From the NCBI RefSeq assembly GCF_037572415.1, contig NZ_JBBHLB010000004.1:62001-126000 (forward strand): a stretch of 64,000 bases of DNA, written 5' to 3'. Source of the stretch: Flavonifractor porci. GTDB lineage: Bacteria > Bacillota > Clostridia > Oscillospirales > Oscillospiraceae. A program made the translations under genes and the position numbers. Below are positions 1 to 9,252 of the stretch, one piece after another (the stretch's first letter is position 1; each line of letters starts with the position of its first letter). A model generated the notes under the pieces. The model saw only the letters and a program-made list of their open reading frames with translations, had not been told where the DNA came from and did no database searches.

Positions 1-1
1 T

Positions 2-1558
2 CAAACCGGCTACAAAAACCTGATGGATCTTGCAATCATTCATAAAACGGAAGAAGCAGAGGCGGAGGATCCCAGGCTGATCGATCTGTCTGAAAACTAT
101 GTGAAGGTGGACGAGATCCCGTTTGATTTTACGCGCCGGCGGCTGACCACAGTGGTACAGGATCGAAAGGGAAAGACCCAGATGGTGACCAAGGGCGCTG
201 TGGAAGAGATGCTTTCCATTTGTGCTTTTGCAGAATATGGCGGGGACGTGCAGCCGCTGACCGATGAAGTGCGCCGCCGTATTCTTCAGACCGTGGACGA
301 CCTGAATGAGAAAGGATTCCGCGTCCTTGCCATTGCCCAGAAGAGCAATCCGTCTCCGGTGGGCGCGTTTGGCGTGAAGGATGAATGTGATATGGTGCTG
401 ATCGGATATCTGGCCTTCCTTGATCCGCCCAAGGAATCTACCGCGGACGCCATCAGAGCGCTGAAAGACCACGGTGTGATTACCAAGATCCTGACCGGCG
501 ATAACGACAAAGTGACGCGGACGATCTGTAAGCAGGTGGGACTGAAGGTGCGCAATATGCTGCTTGGCTCCGACTTGGAGAAAATGAGCGATGCGGAACT
601 GGCAAAGGCCGCGGAATCCACCGACGTATTTGCCAAGCTGACGCCTGAACAGAAAGCGCGTGTGGTTTCCGTTCTCAGGGAAAATGGCCATACGGTGGGC
701 TTTATGGGTGACGGGATCAATGATGCCGCGGCCATGAAAGCGGCTGATATCGGTATTTCCGTGGATACCGCCGTGGATGTGGCAAAGGAATCGGCTGACA
801 TTATCCTGCTGGAAAAAGATCTGATGGTGCTGGAGCAGGGCATTATTGAGGGGCGCAAGACCTACGCCAACATGATCAAGTACATTAAGATGACGGCATC
901 CTCCAACTTCGGCAATATGTTTTCAGTGCTGGCGGCCTCTGCCCTGCTGCCTTTCCTGCCCATGATGAGTGTGCATCTGATTTTCCTCAACCTGATCTAT
1001 GATCTGTCCTGCACGGCCATTCCATGGGACAATGTGGACGAGGAATTTATTGCAAAACCCCGGAAATGGGATGCGTCCAGTGTGGGCAGCTTTATGATTT
1101 GGATCGGGCCAACCAGTTCCATTTTCGATTTTACAACCTACCTGTTTATGTATTTTATATTCTGCCCGATGTTCATCTCGGGGGGGGTGCTGTTCAACGA
1201 TCTGCCCGCCCATTTCAGCGGTACAGAGCTGGCGATGATGCAGGCGCAGTATATTGGGCTGTTCCAGGCCGGTTGGTTTGTGGAATCCATGTGGAGCCAG
1301 ACCCTTGTCATTCACATGATCCGCACGCCAAAGCTGCCCTTCCTTCAGAGCCGCGCCTCCGCTCCGCTGACGCTGCTGACCCTGACGGGAATTACCGTAC
1401 TTACCATCATTCCCTTTACACACTTTGGCGCGGTGCTTGGATTTGTGGCGCTGCCGGCGGCGTACTTTGCATACCTGATCCCCTGCATCCTGCTCTATAT
1501 GATTCTGGCGACCAGTTTGAAAAAGGCCTATGTGCGGCACTACGGCGAATTGCTTTAA
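2..1558 (+). CDS. mgtA: Magnesium-translocating P-type ATPase, C-terminal part (5' truncated by window edge)
   Basis: P-type ATPase that imports Mg2+ across the cytoplasmic membrane using ATP. The frame is open from base 2, so the gene begins outside the window; the first in-frame ATG at 23 lies inside the protein. The visible part holds the nucleotide-binding domain, the TGDN motif, the hinge MGDGINDAAAMKAADIG, and then the C-terminal membrane helices. The phosphorylation motif DKTGT and the N-terminal helices lie upstream. The MgtA/MgtB assignment rests on overall similarity through the N and P domains and the terminal helices, including a conserved PWDNVDEEF segment. A small membrane protein gene follows 17 bases downstream and probably shares the transcript. 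Confidence 0.93.
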   Translation, partial: QTGYKNLMDLAIIHKTEEAEAEDPRLIDLSENYVKVDEIPFDFTRRRLTTVVQDRKGKTQMVTKGAVEEMLSICAFAEYGGDVQPLTDEVRRRILQTVDDLNEKGFRVLAIAQKSNPSPVGAFGVKDECDMVLIGYLAFLDPPKESTADAIRALKDHGVITKILTGDNDKVTRTICKQVGLKVRNMLLGSDLEKMSDAELAKAAESTDVFAKLTPEQKARVVSVLRENGHTVGFMGDGINDAAAMKAADIGISVDTAVDVAKESADIILLEKDLMVLEQGIIEGRKTYANMIKYIKMTASSNFGNMFSVLAASALLPFLPMMSVHLIFLNLIYDLSCTAIPWDNVDEEFIAKPRKWDASSVGSFMIWIGPTSSIFDFTTYLFMYFIFCPMFISGGVLFNDLPAHFSGTELAMMQAQYIGLFQAGWFVESMWSQTLVIHMIRTPKLPFLQSRASAPLTLLTLTGITVLTIIPFTHFGAVLGFVALPAAYFAYLIPCILLYMILATSLKKAYVRHYGELL

Positions 1559-1575
1559 GAAAGGGGGCATTACCT

Positions 1576-1728
1576 GTGCACTGGAATAAAACTTGGATGG
1601 ACCTCTTCGGAACCACAACGCTGTGGGGCGTGGATATGGGTTTCTGGGTAGCGATAGGGGTTGTTTTACTGATTGTTATATTGATGAATGTGGTGTTCTG
1701 GCGTATGAAGCCTAAAAAGAAAGATTGA
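1576..1728 (+). CDS. Small single-span membrane protein downstream of mgtA
   Basis: A 50-residue protein starting at GTG 1576, behind the ribosome binding site AGAAAGGGGG (1558-1567). It has an amphipathic, Trp-rich N-terminus (about residues 1-22), one strongly hydrophobic helix (about 23-43) and a positively charged tail ending in KPKKKD, which predicts a cytoplasmic C-terminus. It lies 17 bases after the mgtA stop and just before a strong terminator, so it should be co-transcribed with mgtA. Enteric bacteria have small membrane proteins (MgtS, MgtR) that control MgtA stability; this one has no visible sequence relation to them, so a partner or regulator role is inference from position and topology only. 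Confidence 0.72.
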   Translation: MHWNKTWMDLFGTTTLWGVDMGFWVAIGVVLLIVILMNVVFWRMKPKKKD

Positions 1729-1795
1729 CCCTACTCCGTGGGCCGGCAGAGCAGATGGAAATGCCGCAGGACACTCGGAAATCACATATAAGCGT

Positions 1796-1835
1796 AAAAG
1801 CCACCTGCGTGCTGAAACACGCAGGTGGCTTTTAC
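1796..1835 (+). terminator. Intrinsic terminator of the mgtA operon
   Basis: Perfect 16-bp hairpin (1796-1811 with 1818-1833, 6-nt loop) ending in a T run. The A run on the 5' side means it could also stop leftward transcripts, although none points here except the ABC operon ending at 1888. Confidence 0.88.
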
Positions 1836-1887
1836 TGTACGATTGGTAAGAAGGGGAAGGCATATTCCATACCTGTGGAACGGGCCG

Positions 1888-4233
1888 CTACTTCCTGCGG
1901 GGATGAAGGCCGATGACGAAGAGGATGGCCGCGGCGCACAGCAGGGCCAGCAAAGCGGGCCAGGTGCCACGGGAGGCCTCCAGCGCCAGGCCCGGTGGGG
2001 TCAGCAGGGAGACGGTCTGCAGGGCGGGGGAGAGCTGGGACAGGTCCATGAAGCACCCGCCCAGCAGGCAGAGGATCAGGGCCAGGAAGGGGGCCAGTCC
2101 GTCTACCCGTCCGTCGGTGCCGGTGAACCGGATGAGCATCAGGGCCAGGGCGGAAACGCACAGGGTGTAGGCCAGGGTAGCGGCGGCGGTCCACAGATCG
2201 GCACAGCCGCCAAAGAGCAGAATGCACAGGGAGACCAGAAGCCCCAGCCCCACCAGGGCCAGACAGTCGCTGCCGTAGGACAGCACCCGGCCAAAGGGAA
2301 GAGACCACATCCGCCGCTCAACCAATCTGCCGTCCCGGCCTCCGGTCCAGGCCGCCGAGGTCAGTAAAGTGAACAGGACCATCAGCGCTGTAAAGCTGAT
2401 CTGGCTGGGGACGAAGGGCAGGGGAGCGGAGGCGCCGTTTTGCATCTGCATCTGGTGGAGAGGCGGCATGGAGGCCTCGGCCTCATCCATCAGCATCTGG
2501 AGCTGAGCGGATTCCTGGGCGGAAAGGACCCGCCCCAGATGGGTTTCCGCGTTGCCGCTGGCCTGGGCCCGGCTGCGCTGGAGGGAGACCTGCCCGGCGA
2601 TGATCTCCCGGGCGCCCTGGAGGGAGACGGCCGCCGAAGCGCCCTCATAGCGAAGGGGGATTTGCTTCTCAGTGCTCAAGGACTGGCCATAGCCCTCTCC
2701 AATGGTGAGCAGACCTTCCACCTCTCCCAGCAGGAGCAGGTGAAGCCCCTCCTCTTTGCCGCAGCTGCGTACCGAGAGTTCGGTATGCTGGCTCAGTCGC
2801 TGAACCAACTCCTGGGACAGGGAACTTTGATCCTGGTCATAGACCGCCAGGCACAGCTGCTGCCTGCCTCCCGACTGAACAGAGGAGGCGGCCATCCCGC
2901 ACAGCAGCGCCACTGCCAGCAGCCCGACCAGTCCCCGCAGACCGCCGGACATGGCGGTGAGCTTGATGCCGGACAGGCTGGCCAGCCGGGCCGGGAAGGG
3001 AAGCAGGGCGGGGACGGCTGTGGGCTTGGCGGGATTGCCGTGGTCGGTACGGGCGGCTTTGCTCCTCTTGTTCCGGCGCAGCATGAACAAGGCGAACAGA
3101 AGGCCGGCGCCTCCCATGGCCAGAATGGGCCAGAGCAGACCCAACAGCTTCACCGGCGGCAGGCCGTAGGCGGCGGCTTCCAGTCCCAGCCCGGCGTAGT
3201 AGGGCAGGGTGAATTTGCCCAGCAGAGGCAGGGGAGTTGGGAGAAGCTGACGGGGCCAGAGGGTGCCCCCCAGTACCAGGGATAGAAAGAGCAGCAGATT
3301 GCCCCACCGCTGGACCGAGGCGGGATTGCCCAGCCATGCGGCCAGCCCCAGCAGGATGCCAAAGGCGGCGGCCAGCAGGAGAAGGGCGAGGAACAGAAAC
3401 AAAATGGGGCGTTCCGGCTGAAAGACTGCCAGCATCAGGATTTGGGTGGGCAGGGTCAGCAGGTAGGCCACCAGGAGCTTGGAAAGGACAAAGGTGCCCA
3501 AAGAGCCGCCCAAAGCCCTGTAGCGGGGGAGAATGCCCAATCCCAACTCCTCGGGCAGGGTTTTGACGGCGGCAATGGAGAAGAAGAGGGCCAGCACAGA
3601 CAGCACACAGGCTGTCAGCCGTCGCTCCAGCGCTCCCTGAAGGTCGGCCTGGACTGCCTCATTTTCAAAGACGTTCTGGCGCCCCAGGGCATCTCGGAGC
3701 AGGTTGACGGAGGATTCCTGATAGAGGGCCCAATGCTGCTCGTTGTCCAAATCGCCGTAGCACAGCTGGTATACGGCGGTGTAGGCCACCTGATTGCCCC
3801 GAATGATATCCATCACAGAGCCGAAGATGGAGTAGATCAGGGTGGACTCCAGCGGCATATCTCCGTTGAGAACAATGGAGACCGGGCAGTCGGTCATGGT
3901 GTACAGATCGTAGAAAAAGTCCTTGGGGATGGTGATGACCGCCGCCGCGCCCTGATTCAGAGCGTGCTCATTGTTGGTGTCCTCCTCCAGAACGGACACA
4001 TCGGAGAACAACTCGATGCGCTTCATCTGGGCAATAAGGGAGCGGGACATGATGGTATCATCCTCATCCCGTACAGCAATGGGAAAAGGTTGTACATAAC
4101 TCTGGGTGGTGAGATCGCCCAGCCCAATCCGGAAGGCTGCCAGCAGTAAAAAGGGCAGCAGCAGGGCGGCCACCCCGGCACCGCTGAAAAACAGTTTCAG
4201 ATCTTTATAGAGGGCGGCTTTCAGTCCGGACAT
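1888..4233 (-). CDS. ABC-2 type transporter, two permease halves fused in one polypeptide
   Basis: Membrane component of an ABC exporter. The start at ATG 4233 is preceded by GGAGGAGGGAAACCC; the longer frame to 4290 has no ribosome site. The 781-residue protein is an internal duplication: each half has one N-terminal helix, a long extracytoplasmic region (about 40-215 and 440-600), then five to six hydrophobic helices. This is the ABC-2 (DrrB/YhgE-like) layout, normally found as two separate subunits. It overlaps the preceding ATPase gene by 13 bp, so the two are translationally coupled. The substrate cannot be read from sequence; drug, lipid or peptide export are all possible. Confidence 0.82.
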   Translation of the reverse strand: MSGLKAALYKDLKLFFSGAGVAALLLPFLLLAAFRIGLGDLTTQSYVQPFPIAVRDEDDTIMSRSLIAQMKRIELFSDVSVLEEDTNNEHALNQGAAAVITIPKDFFYDLYTMTDCPVSIVLNGDMPLESTLIYSIFGSVMDIIRGNQVAYTAVYQLCYGDLDNEQHWALYQESSVNLLRDALGRQNVFENEAVQADLQGALERRLTACVLSVLALFFSIAAVKTLPEELGLGILPRYRALGGSLGTFVLSKLLVAYLLTLPTQILMLAVFQPERPILFLFLALLLLAAAFGILLGLAAWLGNPASVQRWGNLLLFLSLVLGGTLWPRQLLPTPLPLLGKFTLPYYAGLGLEAAAYGLPPVKLLGLLWPILAMGGAGLLFALFMLRRNKRSKAARTDHGNPAKPTAVPALLPFPARLASLSGIKLTAMSGGLRGLVGLLAVALLCGMAASSVQSGGRQQLCLAVYDQDQSSLSQELVQRLSQHTELSVRSCGKEEGLHLLLLGEVEGLLTIGEGYGQSLSTEKQIPLRYEGASAAVSLQGAREIIAGQVSLQRSRAQASGNAETHLGRVLSAQESAQLQMLMDEAEASMPPLHQMQMQNGASAPLPFVPSQISFTALMVLFTLLTSAAWTGGRDGRLVERRMWSLPFGRVLSYGSDCLALVGLGLLVSLCILLFGGCADLWTAAATLAYTLCVSALALMLIRFTGTDGRVDGLAPFLALILCLLGGCFMDLSQLSPALQTVSLLTPPGLALEASRGTWPALLALLCAAAILFVIGLHPRRK

Positions 4234-4892
4234 GGGTTTCCCTCCTCCGGGACAGGCCGGCCGGCTTCCAAGGTGAGCATCCGGCTGCATACCCGCTCCA
4301 GCTCGCCGGGCTGGTGGGAGATCATGGCGATGGCACAGCCCATGTCCCGCAAGTGCTCCACCATGGACAGGATGAGCTCCACCGAGCGGGCATCCGCGCC
4401 CACGGTAGGTTCATCCAGCAGGAGCACTTTGGGTGTGATCATCAGAGCGCTGGCCAGATGGAGGCGGCGCTGCATCCCGCCGGAGTATGCGGAGACCGGC
4501 TGCTTTCCCTTGTCGGTCAGATCCAACTGCTCCAACAGCCAGCGGCTGCGGATGGCGATGGCCTGCCGGGGCAGGCCGCAGGCCCGCCCCCAGAACCGCA
4601 GGTTATCCAGCCCGGTGAGGGTGTGGTAAAGGGAGAGCTCCTGAGGCACATAGGCCACCTTGCCAACAGCCTCCGGGGCCAGATGATATTCTCCGGCATC
4701 GGGCCGCAGCACTCCGGCCAGGATGGACAGCAGAGTGCTCTTGCCCGCGCCATTGGAGCCACGGACGCCCAATACCTCCCCCTGGGACAGGGTCAGGGAG
4801 ATGGGGCCCAATACAGGAGAAGCATGGTGGGAGTAGCGCTTTTCTACCTGCCGCAGGGTACATAAAACCGCGTTACCATCCATAAGAGGCAT
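4221..4892 (-). CDS. ABC transporter ATP-binding protein
   Basis: Cytoplasmic ATPase that powers the adjacent fused ABC-2 permease. The 223-residue protein has Walker A GSNGAGKST, signature YSGGMQRR, Walker B VLLLDEPTVGAD and an H-loop ISHQ. The order and the LDEPTVG form are typical of the DrrA/CcmA-type exporter subfamily. It overlaps the upstream zinc-ribbon gene by 20 bp and the downstream permease by 13 bp, so all three genes form one tightly coupled operon read leftward. Confidence 0.9.
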   Translation of the reverse strand: MPLMDGNAVLCTLRQVEKRYSHHASPVLGPISLTLSQGEVLGVRGSNGAGKSTLLSILAGVLRPDAGEYHLAPEAVGKVAYVPQELSLYHTLTGLDNLRFWGRACGLPRQAIAIRSRWLLEQLDLTDKGKQPVSAYSGGMQRRLHLASALMITPKVLLLDEPTVGADARSVELILSMVEHLRDMGCAIAMISHQPGELERVCSRMLTLEAGRPVPEEGNPCPD

Positions 4893-6588
4893 CCATCAAC
4901 GGCTCCAGGTTGCGGATCAGATCCTGCTCCACAGAGGCGCCCAGTCTCTGGAACAAATCATAGTATTCCGAATAGCTGAAGTCACTGATATCGTAGGGAG
5001 GCACATCGGGAGTTTTGGCGGAGGAACCGTCGGTGGCGTTGATGTTGACCTCCAGAGAGCTGAAGGCACCGTTAAACACATAGGAATCGCCCTGGATCTG
5101 GAAGGTGTGGTCCACGCTGTTGTCCTGCCCCTGGGTCACGTCAAGCGTCAGGCTCACAGGCAGCATATCGGAATACACCCGGTAAGAGCCCTGGGGGATG
5201 CCCAGAGGAGATTTTTTCTCCGAATCCATGTCGTACCGCATCTCCAGGGAGGCGCCATAGGGCTGGGTGAGGCTGATCACGCCGTTGGAAACGCTGCCGT
5301 TTTTGGTGTAGGAGTGGGTCAGCAGGAACTGGGTCTCGTCATAGGTTTCTACATAGAAGGCTTCCTGCCGCCGGTCGGATTCCGCGCCCTGAGACTCATA
5401 GACCAAAGTGGTATCGGAATAGTCGGTAAACAGACGGATCATACGGACCTGGTTCCCTTCTACATAGAGTTCCCAGGTGAAACCAGCTTCCTCTACTTCA
5501 CGGCCTGCATCGGCGGCGTTGTATTCCAGTTCATCCGCCAGAGAGAGCAGGGCGCTGTCCAGCTCCTCCTCCAGATCATAACCACTGAAAATAGCGGAAC
5601 CGAAGGCGGCGGTCAGCATATCGGGGTTGATGAGCTTCAGGATCAGCTGCCGCAGAGTCTCGTCCTCACGCAGCGTCTGGGCCAGTTTGAGCAGCATAGC
5701 CTCCACATCCTCCGCCCGGGGCTGGAACGTATAGCAAGTCCCCATTCCAGAGCCGCCCAACTCAGGCAGGAAGATGGGCACACCGTCCTGAACGGTGACG
5801 TTTTCCTCGTTGACCACCGCATACACGATATCCAGATAGGACTCCAGCAGAGAGCGCCACTCCTTGCCGGAGATCTCAGGCAGGGCCAGCACGCTCAGGT
5901 CGACCTTTCGGCCGGTGATGGCGCCCACGGTATGGGAGAGATTCATGGTGTAATAGGTATCCTCGATCTCGGGCAGGTAGAAGCCCAGGGTTCCCTTATC
6001 ATAAGACAGCAGGCCGGAGAGAATGGGGCTGCCCATTAGGGTCAGTTCACCGTTGGCAAGCAAGGTGTCCCGATTCAGATCCATCTTCAGGCTGACGGAG
6101 GAGTCCTCCAGGTATTGGTTGATCTCTGCGCTGTCTGTGATGGCAGTGATCGTCAGGTCGGAAGAGAACTTACCGCTGCCGATGGTGTCCACGCTTTCCT
6201 CCAGCGCACCAAGAGCACGGTCGACAAACAGATCCTGTTGGTAAGAGACAAATTGCTTGGACGGCGAGGAAAAGAGCCGGGGAACTACCAGAACACCTGC
6301 TACCACCACAACTGCGGCGGCGATGGCGCCGATGATTACTTTCTTTTTGCGGCCGGGCACAGTAGGCTTGGAAACAGCCTGAGTCTCTTCAGACTGAGCA
6401 GGCTCCTGTTCGATCGGAGTGCCGCAGTTGACGCAGAATTTCGTATCCGGGGTGAGCCGCTCGCCGCAGTTGCTGCAAAATGCAGGGGTATCAACGGGCG
6501 CAGGGTCCTGGGGAACGGGGGTAGCGCAGTTTTGACAAAAGGCGGCCTCGTTGTGTAACGGCTGGCCGCAGTTGAGACAGTTTTTCAT
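4873..6588 (-). CDS. Double zinc-ribbon, single-pass membrane protein with large extracytoplasmic domain
   Basis: The 571-residue protein starts at ATG 6588 behind GGAGGAAGAAAC. The N-terminus carries two short zinc ribbons of the CxxCG...CxxC type (about residues 3-22 and 35-55). A linker and one membrane helix follow (about 80-100), then about 470 residues outside the membrane with no recognised fold. Zinc-ribbon plus one-helix proteins are common next to ABC exporters in Clostridia. Here the last 20 bp overlap the ATPase gene, which argues for a role in the same export or sensing complex. The substrate or signal is unknown. Confidence 0.75.
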   Translation of the reverse strand: MKNCLNCGQPLHNEAAFCQNCATPVPQDPAPVDTPAFCSNCGERLTPDTKFCVNCGTPIEQEPAQSEETQAVSKPTVPGRKKKVIIGAIAAAVVVVAGVLVVPRLFSSPSKQFVSYQQDLFVDRALGALEESVDTIGSGKFSSDLTITAITDSAEINQYLEDSSVSLKMDLNRDTLLANGELTLMGSPILSGLLSYDKGTLGFYLPEIEDTYYTMNLSHTVGAITGRKVDLSVLALPEISGKEWRSLLESYLDIVYAVVNEENVTVQDGVPIFLPELGGSGMGTCYTFQPRAEDVEAMLLKLAQTLREDETLRQLILKLINPDMLTAAFGSAIFSGYDLEEELDSALLSLADELEYNAADAGREVEEAGFTWELYVEGNQVRMIRLFTDYSDTTLVYESQGAESDRRQEAFYVETYDETQFLLTHSYTKNGSVSNGVISLTQPYGASLEMRYDMDSEKKSPLGIPQGSYRVYSDMLPVSLTLDVTQGQDNSVDHTFQIQGDSYVFNGAFSSLEVNINATDGSSAKTPDVPPYDISDFSYSEYYDLFQRLGASVEQDLIRNLEPLMDASYGW

Positions 6589-6664
6589 GTTTCTTCCTCC
6601 CTCAATAAGATAGCAGCGGGTCTGCTGCGCGCAACGTACGTTTCCTCTGTATCCACACATCACG

Positions 6665-6693
6665 ATTGTACGGGCAGTAGGAAAAGAAGTCAA
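6665..6693 (-). promoter_or_regulatory. Sigma-A-type promoter for the zinc-ribbon/ABC exporter operon
   Basis: On the minus strand TTGACT (6693-6688) and TACAAT (6670-6665) are separated by exactly 17 bases, about 75 bases upstream of the start at 6588. Confidence 0.72.
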
Positions 6694-6801
6694 CAGGAAG
6701 TTACAAAATGTTCCATAAAAGGCGGGGGTTCTTTGTTCCCTGCGTTTGGGAACTGTCCTCTGTGATCGGTATGCGGAGCAGACGTTCTCCATGCTGGAAT
6801 A

Positions 6802-6831
6802 ATCGCCCGCGCGGCTGGGCCGGCGGGCGAT
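6802..6831 (-). terminator. Possible terminator after the coiled-coil gene
   Basis: A 9-bp GC-rich hairpin (6802-6810 with 6823-6831) just downstream of the stop at 6839, followed on the minus strand only by a short mixed T tract. Weak candidate. Confidence 0.4.
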
Positions 6832-6838
6832 ACTCTGA

Positions 6839-7153
6839 TTATGATGCTGACAGTGTGTTTGCCTGCGACTCCAGCTCATCGATACGGGCGGCCAGACGGT
6901 CCGCCTGGTCTCTCAGGCGAAGCACCAGCGCAGCCTGGGCGCTGTCAGCGTCGGGACCCTCCGTCAGTCGGGCCAGATCTTCCTCCAGATTGTCCAGTTG
7001 GACTTGAAGAGTACTGATTTGCCGCTCCAGGACCTGCAGCATCTCGCTGTTGTCCTGTTCCTCCTCCAGAAGGGAAAAGCCGGTGGAAGCTTCCAGCAGT
7101 TCGGTTTCATCTGCGTCATCGAATTCAAAGTCGTGGTTCCAAGGTCTATTCAT
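6839..7153 (-). CDS. Small acidic coiled-coil protein of unknown function
   Basis: The 104-residue protein starts at ATG 7153 with AAGGGA about 11 bases upstream. Residues 1-30 are acidic. Residues about 30-100 form a heptad-like coiled coil rich in Leu, Glu, Gln and Arg. It has no signal peptide, cysteines or known motif, so it is probably cytoplasmic and oligomeric. It stands alone, divergent from the lipoprotein gene at 7353. I do not recognise the family. Confidence 0.6.
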   Translation of the reverse strand: MNRPWNHDFEFDDADETELLEASTGFSLLEEEQDNSEMLQVLERQISTLQVQLDNLEEDLARLTEGPDADSAQAALVLRLRDQADRLAARIDELESQANTLSAS

Positions 7154-7352
7154 ATTTGTTACGTCCCTTCCGGCCAGTTTGTATTTGATAAGATCAACAG
7201 TCTTCCTGTTTTAATTCTATTGTAGCAGAGAGGCGGAGTAATGAACAGACAGACAAAAACGAAAATTTTTTATCCGGGATAAAACCATAGGCCATGGCGG
7301 TGTCTCTTACTATTGACATCGCGAGATGGACCGAACGACAGGAGGAAAGAAA

Positions 7353-8138
7353 ATGAAAAAGAGCGTGCTTATGATTCTGGCGGTGCTGAGCATTGCCTGT
7401 ATGGCTACAGCCTGTTCTTCTGGTGAAGATCGGGTCATGGAATGGTGCGAGGAGGCGTTTTCCCAGACGGAAGACCAAGGGTATCAGAAACTTGAAGAAA
7501 TTATGGCAGAAGAGGAGTCTCTGGATGGTTTGCTGGAGACCGGCCCTGTGGATGTAGATCAGCTGCCTTCCATACTGAAGCCCATCCCCGGATATTACCC
7601 CTATGTAATCCGCTTCTATAATCAAGAAGGCGAATTGGCGCGGGATTTGGTGCCCGGATTTTTGGTGGACGGAGAGCGCTATACCATCCAGGACGCGATA
7701 AAAGAGGATATCATTACAGGCGTGGCGGCATATACGGCGGATGGGTATCCCTGCAAGGTTAGTGAACTGGCAGAAGTGGTCGATTGGGAAACCGGAGCCC
7801 ACCAGTTAACCTGGAGCGCAGTCTATGTGTTTTATGTGAAGGAAGGTCTGGATGTTGAGATTGTGCCCTACGAGGGTACGGATCTGCTGATGGCAGGTAG
7901 CCTGACCAGTTTCACCATGTATTGGGGAAGAGCAATGCAGGAGAAATTTGGATACGGATGGACTTATCAGGTCTGTACTCTGGAGCCTGAGGTGGGAAGC
8001 AGTTTGGACGGTACGGTAGGCGTGATCGAGGATCATATGGAGTGTATACAGGGGCCCAGTTCTATCGACGGAGTTATCCACTACTATTGCTATTTGGCGA
8101 GAGAGAACTTTGAAACAGTAGAAATGGGCGGCTGGTAA
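7353..8138 (+). CDS. Putative lipoprotein of unknown function
   Basis: The start at ATG 7353 follows the strong site GGAGGAAAGAAA. The 261-residue product begins with a basic MKK, a hydrophobic stretch and a lipobox-like ATAC (Cys21; Cys16 is a second possibility), then acidic secreted sequence. I recognise no domain in the mature part. It is a single gene between a divergent neighbour and a strong bidirectional terminator at 8154. Confidence 0.65.
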   Translation: MKKSVLMILAVLSIACMATACSSGEDRVMEWCEEAFSQTEDQGYQKLEEIMAEEESLDGLLETGPVDVDQLPSILKPIPGYYPYVIRFYNQEGELARDLVPGFLVDGERYTIQDAIKEDIITGVAAYTADGYPCKVSELAEVVDWETGAHQLTWSAVYVFYVKEGLDVEIVPYEGTDLLMAGSLTSFTMYWGRAMQEKFGYGWTYQVCTLEPEVGSSLDGTVGVIEDHMECIQGPSSIDGVIHYYCYLARENFETVEMGGW

Positions 8139-8153
8139 ACTGCACCACTCCGA

Positions 8154-8189
8154 AAAAACGCCTGTGGCCAAGGGGCCACAGGCGTTTTT
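8154..8189. terminator. Bidirectional intrinsic terminator
   Basis: Perfect 16-bp hairpin (8154-8169 with 8174-8189, 4-nt loop) with A and T runs on both sides. It lies between the convergent ends of the lipoprotein gene (8138) and the threonine aldolase gene (8200) and can serve both. Confidence 0.92.
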
Positions 8190-8199
8190 CAGAGCAGAT

Positions 8200-9231
8200 T
8201 TACTTGAGGTCGGGCAGGGCAGCCAGCAGGCCGTCCACGTCAGCCTCGGTGGTGTGGAAGCACGCCACGAAGCGGACCACGGTGTTGGAATCGTCATAGG
8301 GGCACCAGACCTCGTACTGGCACACTTCGTCCAGCTTGGGCAGCACGGCGTTGGGAGCGATGACAAAGATCTGGTTGGTGGGAGATTCCACCCACAGCTT
8401 CCAGCCCTTGGCCTTCAGACCCTTCTGGAGGCGGGCGGCCATCTCGTTGGCCTGGCGGCCCATCTTGAAATACAGATCATCCTCAAAGAGGGCCAGGAAC
8501 TGGGCGCCCTGGATCCAGCCCTTCTCCATCACGGCCAGCATACGCTTCTTCATCCGGAAGAAGCCCTGGGTCAGCTCAGGCCGGGTGATGACCAGAGCCT
8601 CACCGAACATGGTGCCGTTTTTGGTGCCGCCGATGTAGAAGGCGTCGCACAAATGGGCAAACTCGGGCAGGGTCAGGTCGTTGGCGTCAGAGGTCAGGGC
8701 GCAGCCCAGACGGGCGCCGTCAATGAAGAGGTACAGGCCGTTCTCGCGGCAGAAGGTGTACAGGGCGGTGAGCTCTGCCTTGGTGTACACAGCGCCGTTC
8801 TCAGTGGCGTTGGAGATATAGACCAGACCGGGCTCGGTCAGGTGCACATCCTGGTGGAGCTTCAGAAGGGGGATCAGCTGCTCGGGGACGATCTTGCCGT
8901 CGGGAGAGGCGGGAACGGTGAGGATCTTGTGACCGGTGGCCTCAAAAGCGCCCACCTCATGGCCGTTCAGATGGCCGGAGTCGGGGCAGATGGCCGCCTG
9001 CCAGGGCTTGAGCAGGAAGGCGCAGGACAGCACGTTGGCCTGGGTGCCGCCCACAACAAACTCCACCATGGCGTCGGGGCAGCCGCATACCTCACGGATG
9101 CGGTCCTTGGCCTTGGCGGTGTACTTGTCGTCGCCATAGCCGATGTTGCCCTCCAGATTGGCGGCGCAGACGGCCTCCAGGACCTTGGGATGGGCGCCAA
9201 AGGAATAGTCGTTGCGGAACCAGAATTTCAT
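8200..9231 (-). CDS. Low-specificity threonine aldolase / beta-eliminating lyase family, PLP enzyme
   Basis: PLP-dependent fold-type I enzyme expected to cleave L-threonine or L-allo-threonine to glycine and acetaldehyde in the cytoplasm. The 343-residue length fits the family. Visible marks are NDYSFGAHP near the N-terminus, the PLP aspartate in LFIDGARLG and the PLP lysine in YIGGTKNG. ATG 9231 is preferred because GGAGG lies 8 bases upstream; from the ATG at 9237 it would be only 2 bases away. It follows glnS in the same direction after about 60 bases containing a GC-rich hairpin. Other activities of this superfamily, such as phenylserine aldolase, cannot be excluded. Confidence 0.85.
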   Translation of the reverse strand: MKFWFRNDYSFGAHPKVLEAVCAANLEGNIGYGDDKYTAKAKDRIREVCGCPDAMVEFVVGGTQANVLSCAFLLKPWQAAICPDSGHLNGHEVGAFEATGHKILTVPASPDGKIVPEQLIPLLKLHQDVHLTEPGLVYISNATENGAVYTKAELTALYTFCRENGLYLFIDGARLGCALTSDANDLTLPEFAHLCDAFYIGGTKNGTMFGEALVITRPELTQGFFRMKKRMLAVMEKGWIQGAQFLALFEDDLYFKMGRQANEMAARLQKGLKAKGWKLWVESPTNQIFVIAPNAVLPKLDEVCQYEVWCPYDDSNTVVRFVACFHTTEADVDGLLAALPDLK

Positions 9232-9252
9232 GTTCATGACCTCCAAACGGAT

